A program made the translations under genes and the position numbers. This document shows positions 23,451 through 37,046 of a stretch of 64,000 nucleotides of DNA, piece by piece (position 1 is the stretch's first letter; each line of letters begins with the position of its first letter). The stretch comes from Lunularia cruciata (taxonomy: Eukaryota; Streptophyta; Marchantiopsida; Lunulariales; Lunulariaceae). The stretch lies in NCBI GenBank assembly GCA_948567375.1, contig OX419758.1, positions 41,989,473 through 42,053,472 on the forward strand, read 5' to 3'. Below the pieces are notes generated by a model. The model had not been told where the DNA came from, did not search any database, and was given only the letters and a program-made list of their open reading frames with translations.

Positions 23451-25599
23451 AATTGATGTATTCTTAGTCAGCTCAATCTCAATACCAAGTCCTTTCAGAG
23501 CACCTAAGTCCTTCATATTGAAGGAAAAACAACTTGTGTAGCTCCTCAAGAACCTCCAAACTCGGTGTCTTTCTCCTCTTGTCTTTCCTAGATCTGGCTC
23601 CCAAGTATCCTCTATAACTAATGTAGAAGTAGAAAACGTATTAACTAGCTACTACATTGGGCCCTTGGAAGCAATAGTGTCATGCCCCCAACCACTAGAG
23701 GTCCCAACCTCAGTGTGAAAATCTCCCTCCACTCTGGCTGCAAGCTCCATACGTCCTCTAGTTGCAACCCAAGTAGACCAAGAGTGTAATCCAAGTAGAC
23801 CATGCTCACCTGGATGGACTCCAAGTAGACCACTCTCTCTAGTAGCTATTGGCGGTGTCCCAAGAATACCTTGTCCACTTGGTCCATCGCCCCTAGCATG
23901 TGCCTGAATCATCTTGATAGGCACAGAGCTCACAAGTGTCCGAGTTGTGATGCCTATCAAGCTCATCTTATGCTACTTTGCCAAGCCACAATCTAGGTCA
24001 AACAATTCAGGTCCATAGCCTGACCTAACACATGATGCCTAGATGCCTCTAACACTACTAGAACAATGGTAATACCAATGCAAAAACCCCATCACCCACT
24101 CTCTCTCATTGGCATTGGGCTCCACCAAATCCTATAACTATGAGTCTCAAACAAGTCTAAGACCTCCCTCTCAAAAAGCATGGGAGCCTAGGAAGCTCAT
24201 AAGTGTAGGAAAAGGAGCTCAAGGTTGTCTAACTAGGTTCACCATTACCATAGGTGACCTATCAACCACTACCACCATTTGAGACTAACACCCAACATCC
24301 AAAATATCATCAACAATAAGGTGGTCAAGTCGTTGAATCCTATCATAAGTGCAATGTAGAACCTCTCAAGGTAAGAGGTTTGTCCACCAACGACAAAAAC
24401 GATGAGCCAATGATCCCACTCTAGTTGCATCTAACAACATGGCAGGTCCCATCCAAGAATGGACTTGATGTGTACTCGACACCACCCGGGTGCATGATAA
24501 TCACCCATCAAAGGGACATTCTCCAAAATGTAAGCTAGAGAAACAGACTCATGAACCTAAAGATGGTGTAGTATTTGTAACATCTCCAAAAACACACCAA
24601 CACAAGGATCCTGAAGACCCAAACCTCAACCAACACGTATATGTCCCTAACATGGCCATCTATATTTCACCAAATGAATAGATCCATGTCTCTCTAGATC
24701 CTGTGCCCCAAACAACAAAATATCTACTAGTAAGATCTTTTGGTAAAACCCCTAACTGTTGACATAACTCATGATATCGATAGGCTAAGTGTGCCACATG
24801 ATGTAAAGAGACTCACCTAGTAGTCTCATCTCTCTCCACATACATGTATCTCCATGCTCATATACCTATCTATAGTACCACAACTAGTCCAATGCTAATC
24901 CCACCGAACAACTCCAATAGATATGCTCTCTCTACTAGATACTACTAAGCAATGAGTGTGGTATCTAGAGGTGTCAAGGTAATCTACTCTAGAGGCTCAT
25001 CCTTAGACTGGTCTCCTAGTGGTACAAAGGCTCCACTCCAAGCTTGGTGCACCAACTGATCTGCATGTTGCTGCAATGCCTCCTCTAAACTCTACAATGG
25101 AATATCCAAGGTGGATGGAATGATCCCACTTGTACTCCAAATCCAAGTGATCTCCTCTAGTACTGGAGTATCCTCTGCATGGGCATTCCTCTCCAATAAG
25201 TCGCAAGACCAAGTAACATAACCACTAAAAGCTGAAATTGATACCGCCATGGTCTCGGATTGTAGTGAGCCAAGATTGCCACTATTAGAGCATATTGGTA
25301 GCAAATATACTTGTTCTTCACCTGACTACCAACTTGGTCTATAGGAGGTTGTCTCCTCCCAATAGTCAATAATGAAACCTATGGGGTATAACATTGCTCC
25401 TCCAACTAACACATCATATGACTCTACTATTGTTGCAATGGCCTGAGCTCTCACCACAGAGATATTAGTCAGATGATTGGGCTGAATCTAAACAACAAGC
25501 TCTCCACATGTGATGTATTGTGTAGAAACCCCCCCTAGAGATATCTAGATCTGAAATGGACACCTCTCCACATTGGTCTTTTGTAACTCTAGACTGACA

Positions 25600-26015
25600 A
25601 TTGTAGCCTTCCTCAACATAAGGGGTTGTGCACCAAAGTCTAGTAAGACCCTCTATGGTGTATAGACCTTCCTTGAAGGTCCCACCAAATGAAAGATCTC
25701 CCTTTGGTTATCCAATATGACAACCCTAGGTATAAACCGCACTTGCTCAAAGGCCGGTCTAGCTGGTAACTCCTCCAATATAGCCGTTGTTGCCTTCCAT
25801 AAACCACTGGTTTTTGAGCGGATCCCATGCTCCTTGACCAACTTAGCTCCACTATCAACCACCTCTGCTCTAGTAGTAGGAACCACATCAACCCTATTGT
25901 CATAAAATATGGCAGCCAACCGGAAGATTAGGGCTAGGTCAACTCCCAATGTACACATATCACTGGCTGAGAATAATGGAAAGCGTATAATCAACTGAGC
26001 CACTTCCAACATCAT
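25600..26015 (-). pseudogene. Gypsy element 2 protease region
   Basis: Minus-strand reading at about 25,655-25,620 gives RVLLDFGAQPLMLRKA. LLDFGA replaces the usual retropepsin (L/I)(L/I)D(S/T)GA. The frame 26,015-25,653 preceding it is open for 120 codons but has no motif I can name; it is probably the gag-protease linker. Confidence 0.55.
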
Positions 26016-26363
26016 GCTAGACTTATTTTGTGTAGTAGCAAGTGCTTAACTAGTAGGTAGTCTATCATGCATCTCATCACCACCTACCACACCTACACTA
26101 GGACATCTAGGAGCCATGGATGTTGTCTGTAGTACCTCAAAGAGTGTAAAAGATTGGGGAAGTCTGACCTATCTACCAGCCTCTCCTCTTTGTGGGTCCA
26201 ACTCCACTTATGCATCTATAGGCTTTGACTCTATAGGAGCACATATTGCACTCCTAGTCACTATGATAGAGGCATCTACTTGTGCTACTATGCACATGAA
26301 ATCTAAGACATCTCTATCACCCGCATATGAGATGGAAGCCTCAACACCCAATTCTAATCTCCT

Positions 26364-28050
26364 CTAGATTATGGCCATGCTAGCCAATCTTTGTTCCAAC
26401 TGCTCAATCCAAGTAGCCATGGTTGTATCAAAAGTAAGGGTAGGTACTACCAAGTATGGATCCTCTACCACCACCTCTACCACCTTGTCCTCCATGACTT
26501 GGAGCTCCTCTACCACTTGCCATAGCAGCCCTACTACTCCATAACTCCAAGTGTAAGTCAAAGCATCAGTCACTGGTGTGACCAAATCTATGGCAATGCA
26601 CACATTGTCTCTATGTTGGCTATGATGCACCAAAGGTATCAAGTCCGGTGCCCTAAGTGCACTCTCTCATGTAGTGAGGTCCACCACAAGTCCAACAAGC
26701 AACACCATCACTCATTGGCTACTATTGACTTAAAAGTGAAGGTAAGGGTCTAACTACACTAGGCCCTCCACTCGCTCCATAGGATCTGGTTTGTCCCTAT
26801 CCTTGGAAACCAACATGGCATGGTGCACTATGGAAGAAGTAATAATTGTGGATGAGGTCTCTCCTCCACCATGTTGAGCTCAATATGCTATGCCAAACCA
26901 AAGACTATTGCCAAAGTAGGCAAAGTAGCATATAACAACATAATATCACAAACTCTACGTCGCAACTCCATGTCAAATATCCCATACCAAAACTAGACTA
27001 CTTGGGCTTCAAAAACTCCTTGAGTAAAATTGATCAACCGTCTCATGCAAGTGTATGCCTTGCTTAGGCTCTCTCTAGCCTTCCGCTAGAACTCTTGCAA
27101 GCTCCTCAACTTGTCAATCCGCACTCCCTAGTAGTTCTATCTCAAACATTAGAAGAACTCCACTATGGGATTAATCCGTAGTACTACACCACCTCCTATA
27201 GTAGTATCTCCACTCGTAGTAGCACCATTTCCAAGAGATCTACCAATGCTACTAGAGCTAGAACTTGTAGATACTGCAAATCTATCCCTAGAAACTAAGC
27301 TTGAAGTGATAGAGACATAGTTTGGAGACCAATACTATCTCCATAGATCAATCTCCTCCAAATGAGCTCTCCTAAACTCATGGTAGTTATCCATTGGCGG
27401 ACACTCCAAGTGCTAAAATAACCCCTTCCATGCCATGAAAGGTGTGACCAGATTTAGGTTCCACATTTGTTGTAAATCACAACAACTATCAAACTCATGA
27501 ATGGAGTCATCCAACTTAATGGTATCCATCGTACCAAAGTAACACCTAGGGCCTTTGTAGGCTCCATAAATCTTGTCCATGTCACACAACAATGGTGCGG
27601 GCATACCAAGTGCACTCTCAACTGAATCAACTCCTATATCAAACTCCAACTCAGAGTCAACCTCCTTCCTCATTGGGACCTGAGATACAGATTGATATCA
27701 AGTGCCACTTCGGGTAAACCTATTGTGTATTATATTGCTATCTCCTCTAGAATCCCCAAAAAACTCCATCATGACAAAGTAACCAAAAATTGCAACCCGC
27801 AACCGTAACCACTCCAAGTACCCCACCAAGTGCCAACATACCAACTGAACGTCGCCCACAAATATAGCTCTAACTATAACAACTACACTAGGGGAATGGG
27901 TAACTTGTAACTTGCCATCACAACATGCACTCTCACGGTTTGCAAGTCATCACTTCCTGCCTCATCGGAGAGAAACATAGGTAGTCTGATTGGTTATCAC
28001 TCTAGCCTCACTACCGAGAGCACACCAAAGCACTAATGCTCTAAAGTTAG
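26364..28050 (-). pseudogene. Gypsy element 2 gag region with CCHC-type knuckle
   Basis: At 26,705-26,654 the minus strand encodes GVACWTCGGPHYMRECT, a C-x2-C-x3-H-x4-C knuckle of the kind found in plant Gypsy gag. Further right are short frames, such as 27,673-27,413, without a clear motif. No intact gag frame. Confidence 0.55.
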
Positions 28051-29037
28051 GGCATCTCACACAAACATGATGCACAAACAAGAAGTAAAAATTGAAACAA
28101 AACCCTCCATCTTGTAAATCAACACTAGATTGACTTTATCACCAATTGGCATTTGACATAATATGAGTTATCTACTTCCTAAGCTACCAAGATCACCAAG
28201 AATGAGATCAAATTGTCTCTCCTTGCCAAAGCTACAGGTGTATAGATAATAGTAGAATAGTCACTAGGACAACAAGTGAGGGTGGACCAATTGGCTAGGA
28301 CACCAAACTAGGAACTAGAGATCTAGGAGTTAAACCCTATTGCACATAATCTAGGAGGGTGGGCAAATTTTGCCAAACAATGATCAAAATCTACTCTAAA
28401 CTAGCCTCATGCAAACAAGCTAGCTTGCCGGCTCTTCTAGGCCTTCATAGCCCACAATCCTATGCTTTGAAGCCTCTAAATGCCCAAATGAGGCCTTTCT
28501 TCTTGCCACTTTGAACCCTCTCCAAATCTAGCAAACCTCCTCCAAATCTGGCCAAACTTCCGACTCGAGCCCAAAATCTAACATAAACTCTAGCCAAAAT
28601 TGACATAAATCTGATATAAAATCTGACATAAATACCTAGAGTTGGCTGACCACCACATCCTCCGCTAACTCTCCACTCGGGCCAAATTAAAAAGATGAGG
28701 TTCTCCAAATCACAAATTCAAGGAGATGGGTTCCCAATTCCACCTTCAATTTCATAATCTGAGCTCCAATCGTACCAAATTGGTCCTCCTTTCACCTCTT
28801 GAGCTCAAAACAAACACCACTGCTCAAAATTGACTACCTTCTCAAAATTTGGCTAGTGCTTTCGTACACCGTCTACCTCATTGCAAAATCTACATCAATT
28901 CAAAGACCTTCTGCACACAATCATTCCCGGGTAAAATCTGAACCTCAATCGAGCTACCAACAATCAACAAGGCTTGGAGATACCACCAACACCCTCAATT
29001 CTTGCACCCAATTTCCTCCTAACCTCACTTCTCTAAT

Positions 29038-29485
29038 GTGATCAATTTGTTCACACCACTCAAATCACACCTAATCACCACTCAAATCACACTTAATCAG
29101 ATCAATACTTGATTGGTCATTCAATAATCATCCAACAATTGAGTATTTATTACAATCAAGCCACATCTACTCTAGCTAAGAGAATCCAAATGATGCTCAC
29201 CATCCTTTGTCCATCATAACCAAGAACTCAAAGGCTCAACATCAAAGAAATGAGCTCTCTGGAGCTACACTTCAAAAGTATACTCCCTTGGTCTCCAACC
29301 CTTACAGTCTTGTTGACAACAATGCAAACAATGCAAGTGACAATGGGCTCCACCATGTAGTCAGTACCCCAAATAGAAAATCTGACTGTTAACAAATAGT
29401 CTATGAGTAACTACCAAAATACTTTTGACTACCAACACTACTACTCTAGAGTCCAAGCAATCTAGGTGCGACGCTACAAATGGCA
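29038..29485 (-). repeat. Gypsy element 2 LTR-like repeat, right copy
   Basis: Direct repeat of 19,826-20,259. The sequence just beyond 29,490 returns to MULE coding sequence. Confidence 0.7.
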
Positions 29486-29519
29486 TGATAGCTACAATGG
29501 CATGAATGTATCAAGCTCA

Positions 29520-29697
29520 ATTATGATTTACACATCATGTGCTTGTTTTTTGCACACTTTAAGGCCATCAAGTTGACATGCCAATTTTCAACCACCTTCA
29601 TTACCTATTGCACATACAAGACAAATGCTCACAACATACCACTTCTTCATATTGTCGACATGAGTGCCATTGGAAAAAATTTCACGTCTTGCTTTGC
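29520..29697 (+). pseudogene. MULE transposase catalytic domain, first segment
   Basis: Plus-strand frame reads CLFFAHFKAIKLTCQFSTTF, then YCTYKTNAHNIPLLHIVDMS and IGKNFTSCFAV. This is the pattern around the first catalytic residue of MULE transposases (hLffahP...h..D.TYKTN.Y.MPLLh..G....F..cF). The expected aspartate before TYKTN appears changed (YCTYKTN), which would inactivate it. Confidence 0.75.
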
Positions 29698-30430
29698 TGT
29701 AATACTTCGAGGTCAAGAGAAGAGAGAGAAACACAAATTACACACTCAACATTTGGTGCCCCAAAGGAGCACCTTCTCTTTATTATATAGACAAAGAGGA
29801 TCTCCTCCAAGGAAGCTCCACCATAGGATTAGGCACACAGATAGGTGACCTGTCAGCAAGCTCCACCCTTGGATTACATATTTGGGTGGGTGACATGTCG
29901 GTCTAGGTCCTATCTGGTTGGTCAAACAAGCTTTGACCAGAGGGAATCTATTAGGGAATCTTCTTGTAGGAGTCCCAAAATCACGTAAGGTATCGTTAGA
30001 AAGATCTTGATGAGACAAACCAGGGGGGAGGGAAGGCCAAGATTTTCTCCATTGGCGGGGGAATCTACACATTTTTGAGGCCTAATTTATCCGTTTAGGC
30101 CTCCAAAATTACCTTCAAAGATTTTAGGCATGTTTCGGTTCCTACTCTATTAGTAGAAGTCCCCTTTTGGTGATACCTCTTTTTGATCTGTTTATTCCAT
30201 CATGTGTAACATCCTTCCAGATGTTACCGAACCAATTCTCACCTTTAAATCATATGTCTAGCTATTGGTTCTAAGGTTCTCAAGTCTATTTCGGTTTATG
30301 CTCTATTAGTAAAAGTACTCTTTTGGTGATACTTCTATCTGATCTATTTTGACCATCATGCATAAATCATTCTAGATGTTACCAAACCAAATTTCACATC
30401 TAGATCATATGGTTAGCTCTTGGTATTACA
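29698..30430. mobile_element. 733-bp insertion with short inverted ends and 10-bp target duplication
   Basis: The ends are TGTAATAC...GTATTACA. The flanks are cttgctttgc (29,688-29,697) and tttgctttgt (30,431-30,440), a 10-bp duplication with C/T differences at the outer positions. Coding MULE sequence resumes directly after it. No long frame inside, so non-autonomous. The right half holds two copies of a ~150-bp unit (about 30,132-30,280 and 30,281-30,425). Confidence 0.65.
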
Positions 30431-31150
30431 TTTGCTTTGTTGTTTGGGAGACCAAAGTTGATTACAAATGTGCATTAGGCATGTTTTGTGAATTTTTTGA
30501 GAGAAGTAACTGCCCAAAAATTATCAACACCAACAAGGACCACATATCAATGAATACAATTGCCCATGTTACACCTCAAACAAAGAACATTCTTTGCACC
30601 AAGCATATTGATAAGAATATGTTGGCAAATTGCAAGAAACACTTTGATGATTTGGATGACTACACAATATTCCTTTGCATGTGGTTTGAATTGTGCAAGG
30701 CAAGTAGGGAAGAGGATTCTGACCGGCTGCATGAGGAATTTTGAGTACTGTTGGTGGAATAATTGAATAACTACAATTGCCTCAACAACACTTGGTTGAC
30801 CGTCAAAGAGATGGTTGTGATAGCATGGACAACATAGGTCCACATTATGGAAATGCAAGTACTTTGCGAGCTGACGGATATCAAGTGCAATGAATGATAT
30901 TTATCAAGATCAAATGGAGACTTGTTCAATGTGTACATCAATCAGTCATTGTTTGATAATGTGTGTTGCAAGATATCTCATTTTGCCTTTGATGCTATTA
31001 AAAATCAGTACAAATTGGCTATAGCGGTAATGGATGAGCCTCTTATAGCGGTAATGGATGAGCCTTTGGCATCATGCAAGAATCATTTCATGTGCATGAT
31101 TGAAATGCCATATAGCTATCTTACTTTGGCATTACTTGCAAAATCATAAC
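30431..31150 (+). pseudogene. MULE transposase catalytic domain, second segment
   Basis: The plus-strand frame reads ETKVDYKCALGMFCEFFERS and then CPKIINTNKDHISMNTIAHV (the second catalytic Asp region, 'ivTDrd', here TNKD). TKNILCTKHIDKNMLANCKK follows (the C...H, 'C.WH..KN', motif), and the frame continues to about 30,744. After a stop, further pieces follow to 31,150. A 24-bp tandem duplication (agcggtaatggatgagcct) lies at about 31,023-31,068. Confidence 0.75.
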
Positions 31151-31209
31151 CTCTCCAAATGCCAGTTTTGATCAATAGTGGCACATACACAATGAATTAG
31201 CAATAGCAC

Positions 31210-31530
31210 TTACCTTGACTCCAGTGCATGATCAGCTTACAAGTGTTTCATCAATTGCCACTCATCAGCAAGTTGCCTTTTTGCAAGGAGCATGTTGTTT
31301 CCTACACAATCTAATCCAAATTCAGGACCCCAGAAATTCCCGCATAAGAGAGAGGCCTGTTGGAAATGTCGCTTGTATTAATAGCTCAATGTGTCGTGTG
31401 CGGTCTGCCAAAATGCAGAAACGGGCAGGCATATCAACAAATGTGGAAGTTGCCATGAAACAAGCCATAACCATCCATGTTGTCCGAAATCAAATGAAGT
31501 TAATGAATGAGTTCAGAAATGATAAATAAC
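31210..31530 (+). pseudogene. MULE transposase C-terminus
   Basis: The plus-strand frame contains HQQVAFLQGACCFLHNLIQI and then RIRERPVGNVACINSSMCRV, the G-R-P-x-G-S-like tail. It is the direct continuation of the MULE at 30.4 kb and the counterpart of the inverted segment at 18.9-19.1 kb. Confidence 0.65.
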
Positions 31531-32900
31531 TCCTTGAAATAAATCTCATGAAACACTAGGTTAATACTTATGGATAAAACTTCATATTTTATAAAGGCAT
31601 TGTGAATTTATCAATTTGGTAGGTGAATTTATCAATTCCCTAAAATTAAAATAATGTAGTTACATTACTTTCCTCAAAATAGGTGCTTGTTGGTCAACGA
31701 ATCACAAGGACTCGTAAAATACCCAAGTAGTTTCGCAAATGGCAAACAAGTTGGGGTTTAGTTAGTGGTAAAGCTGTGGAAAGGTAGGCGACGGTAACTC
31801 TGACTCCCGTCGCGTAGACGATACGTGAATACAACACCGTCAAAGAAATCACGGATGTATATAAAACCATCCATGGTATACACGACGACATCTAAACCCG
31901 AGAACATGAATGGGGGTGATGATATGACCAGGATGATCCATGCACATGGATGATATGACATGACATGACATGTATGGATCTCCGCGTGTTGGAGTTCAAG
32001 AGCCATGCGGATGTCCCGTCCCGTTACGGTCTCGAACGAGTGAGGACGACAGTACCGGATTCGATTGTCACTTTCTTTGTGACGACCTGTTCGTTAGAGC
32101 TGATTTACATGTTCTCGTTAAAAGGTAAAGTTTGATTCGACACATCAATGATGCACGTATGGTTTTGAGAAGATAAATTATATATAATATTGCAGGCAGG
32201 ACATGTTTTCTCTTGAGAACTTGACATGTCAAATCCCTTACGGTTTTCATATTTCCCAGCATTTCTTTTTTTTTGATGACATTTAGTAACTAGATGTTAA
32301 CAGTGACTCGCGCACACTCTGTACACATTCGGGGATCTTGGATCCACGAATTTCTACAGACTTCTAGTGACATTCGTATAATATTTTACGGATAGCCATG
32401 GAGAGATTTGATAGAAATGAAAACGTCACCTAAAATCGTAAGGTTAAAAATTAAGTTAAATTTATATGGATAATTTTATAACCCATAAAAAGCTACGAAG
32501 TCACATGTATGGCTACTGATTTTTACCCGACAAGACTTTACTTCTGATCTAGAAAAAGCTAAATCTGAAACACCCCCCCCACCCACCCAAATTATGTTGG
32601 AAGGCATTGTTTCATGGCGGCTCCACTGTTTTGTGCAAATAGAAGATGCTTGCAAGTAAAGGAGAACTGCAGTAGCTATGTCTGCTTTACCAAGGTGAAC
32701 CTGGGAGTTAATATAGTATTCATCTTAGAATATCTTAAACTAACTTAGGAGAGATAAAACTGTTTCTTCTTTCATAAAATTTTGTGGAGAAGAGTTCTGA
32801 CGGATCATGTTGCAGGTCCCCTTAACATCTACATAGTGATGGAGACTACCGTCAAGGAGTAGTCCAACCTCTTCCGATTACGAACTGTAGACTCAATTGA
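31531..32900. other. Intergenic, no recognised gene
   Basis: Short frames only. Includes a small atgacatgacatgacatg repeat near 31,955-31,975. Not assigned. Confidence 0.4.
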
Positions 32901-32924
32901 TCAATGCACAAGTCGTGAGAAACT

Positions 32925-35900
32925 TTATAAGAACGGGTGGAGAAGATTCAATCGTGGAATATAAGATATATCATATCCAGAAGAATCCCACAGTTTTCTT
33001 CGTAACTCATGTATGTGTGAACTCTTACTTGCAAGTTTTATGCTGTGTAACTTCCAGTGAGTCACATCCCTCACAAGGAATTTTAGGTGAAGTATCTGTG
33101 ATTCTGGTACTGGTTCTCCTTTGATGTTTCTCAAGGCATAGAGTCTAACTCCCTCTAATAGACCATCAGGAAGTTGTCGGTAGTAGATCGCATTGTTGTC
33201 ACCGAAATATAAACTACCGAAAGTTGAGCTATTCAACAGATACCAAGGGAACATTTCCCAATGAACTGAATTAGACTAAGTGCTCCTTGAATCTGAGGGA
33301 GATTGCTCACATTAGGCGAGTCACTTATCAGAGACGTAACAAACTCCAAGTTCAGGTCATCGATTACAACCTGATCGACTTGAGACATGAAACCCACAAA
33401 AGCGAACGTCGAGAGAAAGCAGAGAAGGGTGCGGGCTCTCGAGGGTTAATTGGCCCGCTTCCGCTTAGCTCAGATCTATCTTCCTTCGAGCGAATCTGTC
33501 TGCGTACTTTTGTCCAAGAAAGAGCTGCGATTTGAGTTCAGGAACGGGAGATGGAGTGACGGTTGAGATCAAGATAGAGTTAAAATTTCGTCTCTCCGCA
33601 GGAACTTAACAGTACGTCTAATTTTCTCAGTACAGGAATGTGGATTACAGATTTGGCCTAAGATTCTATTTGGACATCAAATTCAATTTGGATTGTTCTT
33701 TGTCTGAAGGAATCCAGGTGATTGTGGCCAAATATAAAACACCGACTACAACGGGGAAGGGGGGTTCCTTGTCCTTTCCAAGAGCCGGCGCCGGTTGGTG
33801 CCGTTACTGTGAGTGCCCCCGGTGCCCTCCGTCTCCACGTTTTACATATCTGGTGAGGGTCTGGGCATGCGATATCTTCCACTGAGATATCTCGATCTTA
33901 TAAGGTAATTTAGATACACAAGATATATCTGGTGAGAAATCTTCCACTTCTCAGTCCAGTATGCGAAAAAACTCCATCCTTGACAACGAGCTCGTGAGGA
34001 CGACACAAATGTCCTTCACGCCGCGCGCCATCGACTCATCCTCCATCTGTTCCGGGGTCCCTGTTAGGAGCTCGAAATTCGTTCCAGTACCTTCATTCGT
34101 ATGGACGCTTTCAGTTAACGGAGGCTGAAAGCTGTCTTTGGAATAATTCCTCGTTCCAAGATCCTAGTCCAACCCGGGCTCCTCGCACTGCACTGAGCGA
34201 AGAAGTAAGAACCAATGAAAGAGTGTAAACTTGGCAAACGGAGGAGATATAGCTAGAAAAGTTTTAGGTTCCATTTTGAACGGGATTGAAATCCATGGGG
34301 GTTAATCCTGTCGGCTGTCGCGCGTCCGGGAGGGCTGGTTGCGCTTATACGGCCAGCCACAAACTGAAGCTGAAGAAATTGCCATGGAGGAGCCACATGC
34401 AGGGGGAAACTTGCACGTGTAGTCTGACAGGGGAAGAACTCTATCGGGTATTCTTTCATTGGAACACATAAAGAACCAGTCCATCACTTAACTTAAGTAC
34501 AATGCTACCTTCAGTTCCCTGTATATTCAGACTGAACATACCAATAGTTACAAAATCATATGGGCTACTGAAGAGTAGGCGATAGTTTCCTTCAGATCCA
34601 TTTGTCTTCTTGTAGTTAAGGAAGTTCATATATAAGGAGCGATCACGCTTAGAGTATAAATGACAGGAGTGACATAAAGTGTAGCCTTGCACAGCGTAAA
34701 TCTATATGTGGATGGCGGTAAAAGTCGATTGCATCCTGGGTGAGTAAAAACACTTTCCCGAGGAAAAGAAACAGATTTCATGTGGCTAAGTTGCACCGTG
34801 CGTGCGGTTGGTACAGTACTCCAGTCCGTGCCAGAAAATTGACAACGAAGAGAGCGGAATTCATTCACCTGTAGAACAGCTGTGGACTGCGGTCTCTGTG
34901 TGCACGCACTGTAGTCTAGTCATTAGATACGAATACGCGATCTAATTCAGTAGCCGGATTTGAGGTCAGATTATGGGGGGATATTCGGAAACTCAAGAGT
35001 TGCGTTGAGGTCTTGTGCTAAAATGGGAATCAGTCCAGTACTTCGCAAATGAGAGCGAAAAGCCATTTATGCATGATCATTCTGTAGCCGGTTGGACGCA
35101 GAGAAATATATTGTGAAGATGAGAGATCAGGAGACCAGAGAAATTGAGAGTAATATTACCAACCGCCAGCTTTCTTGTGTCGATGGTGGGATCCATGCAT
35201 TGGATTAAACCAGCAGCCGGACTCGTTTCTGCATTATAACGCTCGTAGTTATCAGTTATAGGCTGAAGCTCGTGTGTGGGCTTATCTTTAGTTTTTCCAC
35301 TCTGTCAGAACGTCACTAGATTACAACCTGACACTGTGGATTCATGCCAACATGCGAACGGGTTGCAGTATACATGTGATTGTTAAATTCATGAGTGAGT
35401 CAAACTGACAGGAAGTTGGGGTCTGAAGTCAGTCCCATGTCTTGTGGTGGCTTGATGTCCATATATGTTCTCAGTGCCTGCAGCAACTGGTGTACTGTTC
35501 ACGGTTGTTGAGATCGTAGTCAAGCAGGTGATACCTGCGTCTGAGGATATCCAGGTTCCATGAAGTTGATTCTCCCACTCCTATCAATCTCTTGGGTGCA
35601 ACAACCAAATACCATGTTCTGCTCTTTCAATCTCTCTCACAGTGTGAAGGATCCGATTTGGTACTCAGCAGGTGTGTATTGTTGTAACCACTTGCGTTCA
35701 TGTAGTTTCGCAATATCTCTTCAGAACACATCAGAAATCACACTCATAACAAACCAGATCAAGTGTGTTTCTGTCTTGTGAATGAAACTATGGTACTACC
35801 GTCAATTTCACAAGTTGCAGCTGGCGCTAGTACTACACCTAAAGAGTGTTTGTGGATCCTGACCCACAAGTACTTGCGTCTGCTCACACAAACTAGAATC

Positions 35901-37046
35901 TAGATCTGAAGCGGAAAGCATGTTGTCAGAAGCACATAATATGAACAGTGAGCCTGGAGCGTTGAATCTAAACGTGCAACAATTCGGGTCAAGCGTTTGA
36001 GTCTGGTGACTAACGACAATGAGCACAAATTGGAAGATCAAGCACGCATCTCTCTACCTTTCCACTGGATGAGGTCGAGAATGCACGCAAGAGGAGAGAA
36101 ATGTACGGGAGTCTTCACTGGACAGTTCAAACATGTGTGCGAACTTGCATAGCGATGGATACCTTTTGACGCATGAGATCCTGCTTTTAGTACGAAAAAA
36201 TAAGCTGAAATGTTAGCTTATGAGCACACTTGTGAAAGAAACTTGTAACAGCGTCTGTACTGAGAATACGTAAACTAGAAATGAATATTGCCCTGAGATT
36301 TTGACATTTTCAACGCGGTCCATTCAGTGTGACCGTTACTTTATAATAGTTTTACAGTACTAGTTTCTGTCGAGCATGTGCATTTGCGATTGGTGAAAAA
36401 TGCAGTCACGATATGATGTATGCCCCTACTCGACCATCAATTTTATGATTCTTTAGGAAAAGGAGCCGGGATTAGAAGATGTTCTAGTAGACTTAGCGCT
36501 AAAATCAGTGGCGAGCCATGGTAAGCACGTGGACAGGAAAAGCTCGAAATTAAACCGGTGGAGGGGTTTAGAAGCCGGTTCCCGTAAGGAGCATCGGTTT
36601 ACTGCAACGCCAGACCTTTCTCCGACATCAATGGTACAGGGTCTTCCACTAGGTCGCTTAAGTTGAAACTATCTGTGTTCAGATCCCAGAGTTCAACTCA
36701 ACGACTGCACACTACAAAGCAATTGTAAATTAATGTAGTCGACCATTTTGTTCCGATTACGTCGTCTAGTTTAACAAAACTGTTACATGTTCGACAGATG
36801 GTTAGGAATCGCGTGATTTTTTAACAGAAGTAGTTTATAAAGAGAAGCCAGCCGTCTGGTCTATATAAGAAGCTGTTGCAGAACCTGTAATTCAATTAGC
36901 GTCTGAATATCATTGAAGCATATCGTATCAAGATCTTCCGGTACAATACCGTCAACAACCGCTTTCCACTGCACGATCTCGTTTTGTTTGTTATATACAG
37001 CAATTTTGAGCGAGGACTGTGAAAGGAGAGTAATGAGTAGAAGCAT
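32925..37046 (-). pseudogene. Possible bulb-type (G-type) lectin-like gene or gene remnant, set B
   Basis: Short minus-strand frames occur in the order expected for a bulb-lectin domain. 37,020-36,900 reads KIAVYNKQNEIVQWKAVVDG (family pattern 'aV.nk.n..vvW.Angd'), preceded by a good acceptor (tttcacag). 34,692-34,456 reads NGSEGNYRLLFSS and GTEGSIVLKLSDGLVLYV ('G.~.l.l.~dG.lvLY'). 33,254-32,925 reads AIYYRQLPDGLLEGVRLYAL ('yra.Ld.DG.lrLY'). A less certain piece is at 36,041-35,808. Bulb lectins bind mannose and often form the outside of receptor-like kinases; no kinase is seen here. The many tiny pieces suggest either an intron-rich gene or a decayed one. Exons were not resolved. Confidence 0.35.

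Larger units (their letters stand above)
19826..29485 (-). mobile_element. Ty3/Gypsy element 2, inactive, inserted into the MULE
   Basis: About 9.7 kb, minus strand. It is bounded by direct repeats of about 430-450 bp (19,826-20,259 and 29,038-29,485). Domain order from right to left: gag with zinc knuckle (about 26.7 kb), protease (25.6 kb), RT (23.3-22.9 and 22.2 kb), RNase H (21.6-22.0 kb), integrase (21.2-20.9 kb). RT is split by a solo LTR at 22.2-22.9 kb. Many stops. It separates the MULE N-terminal part from its catalytic part. A different Gypsy family from copies A and B. Confidence 0.75.
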
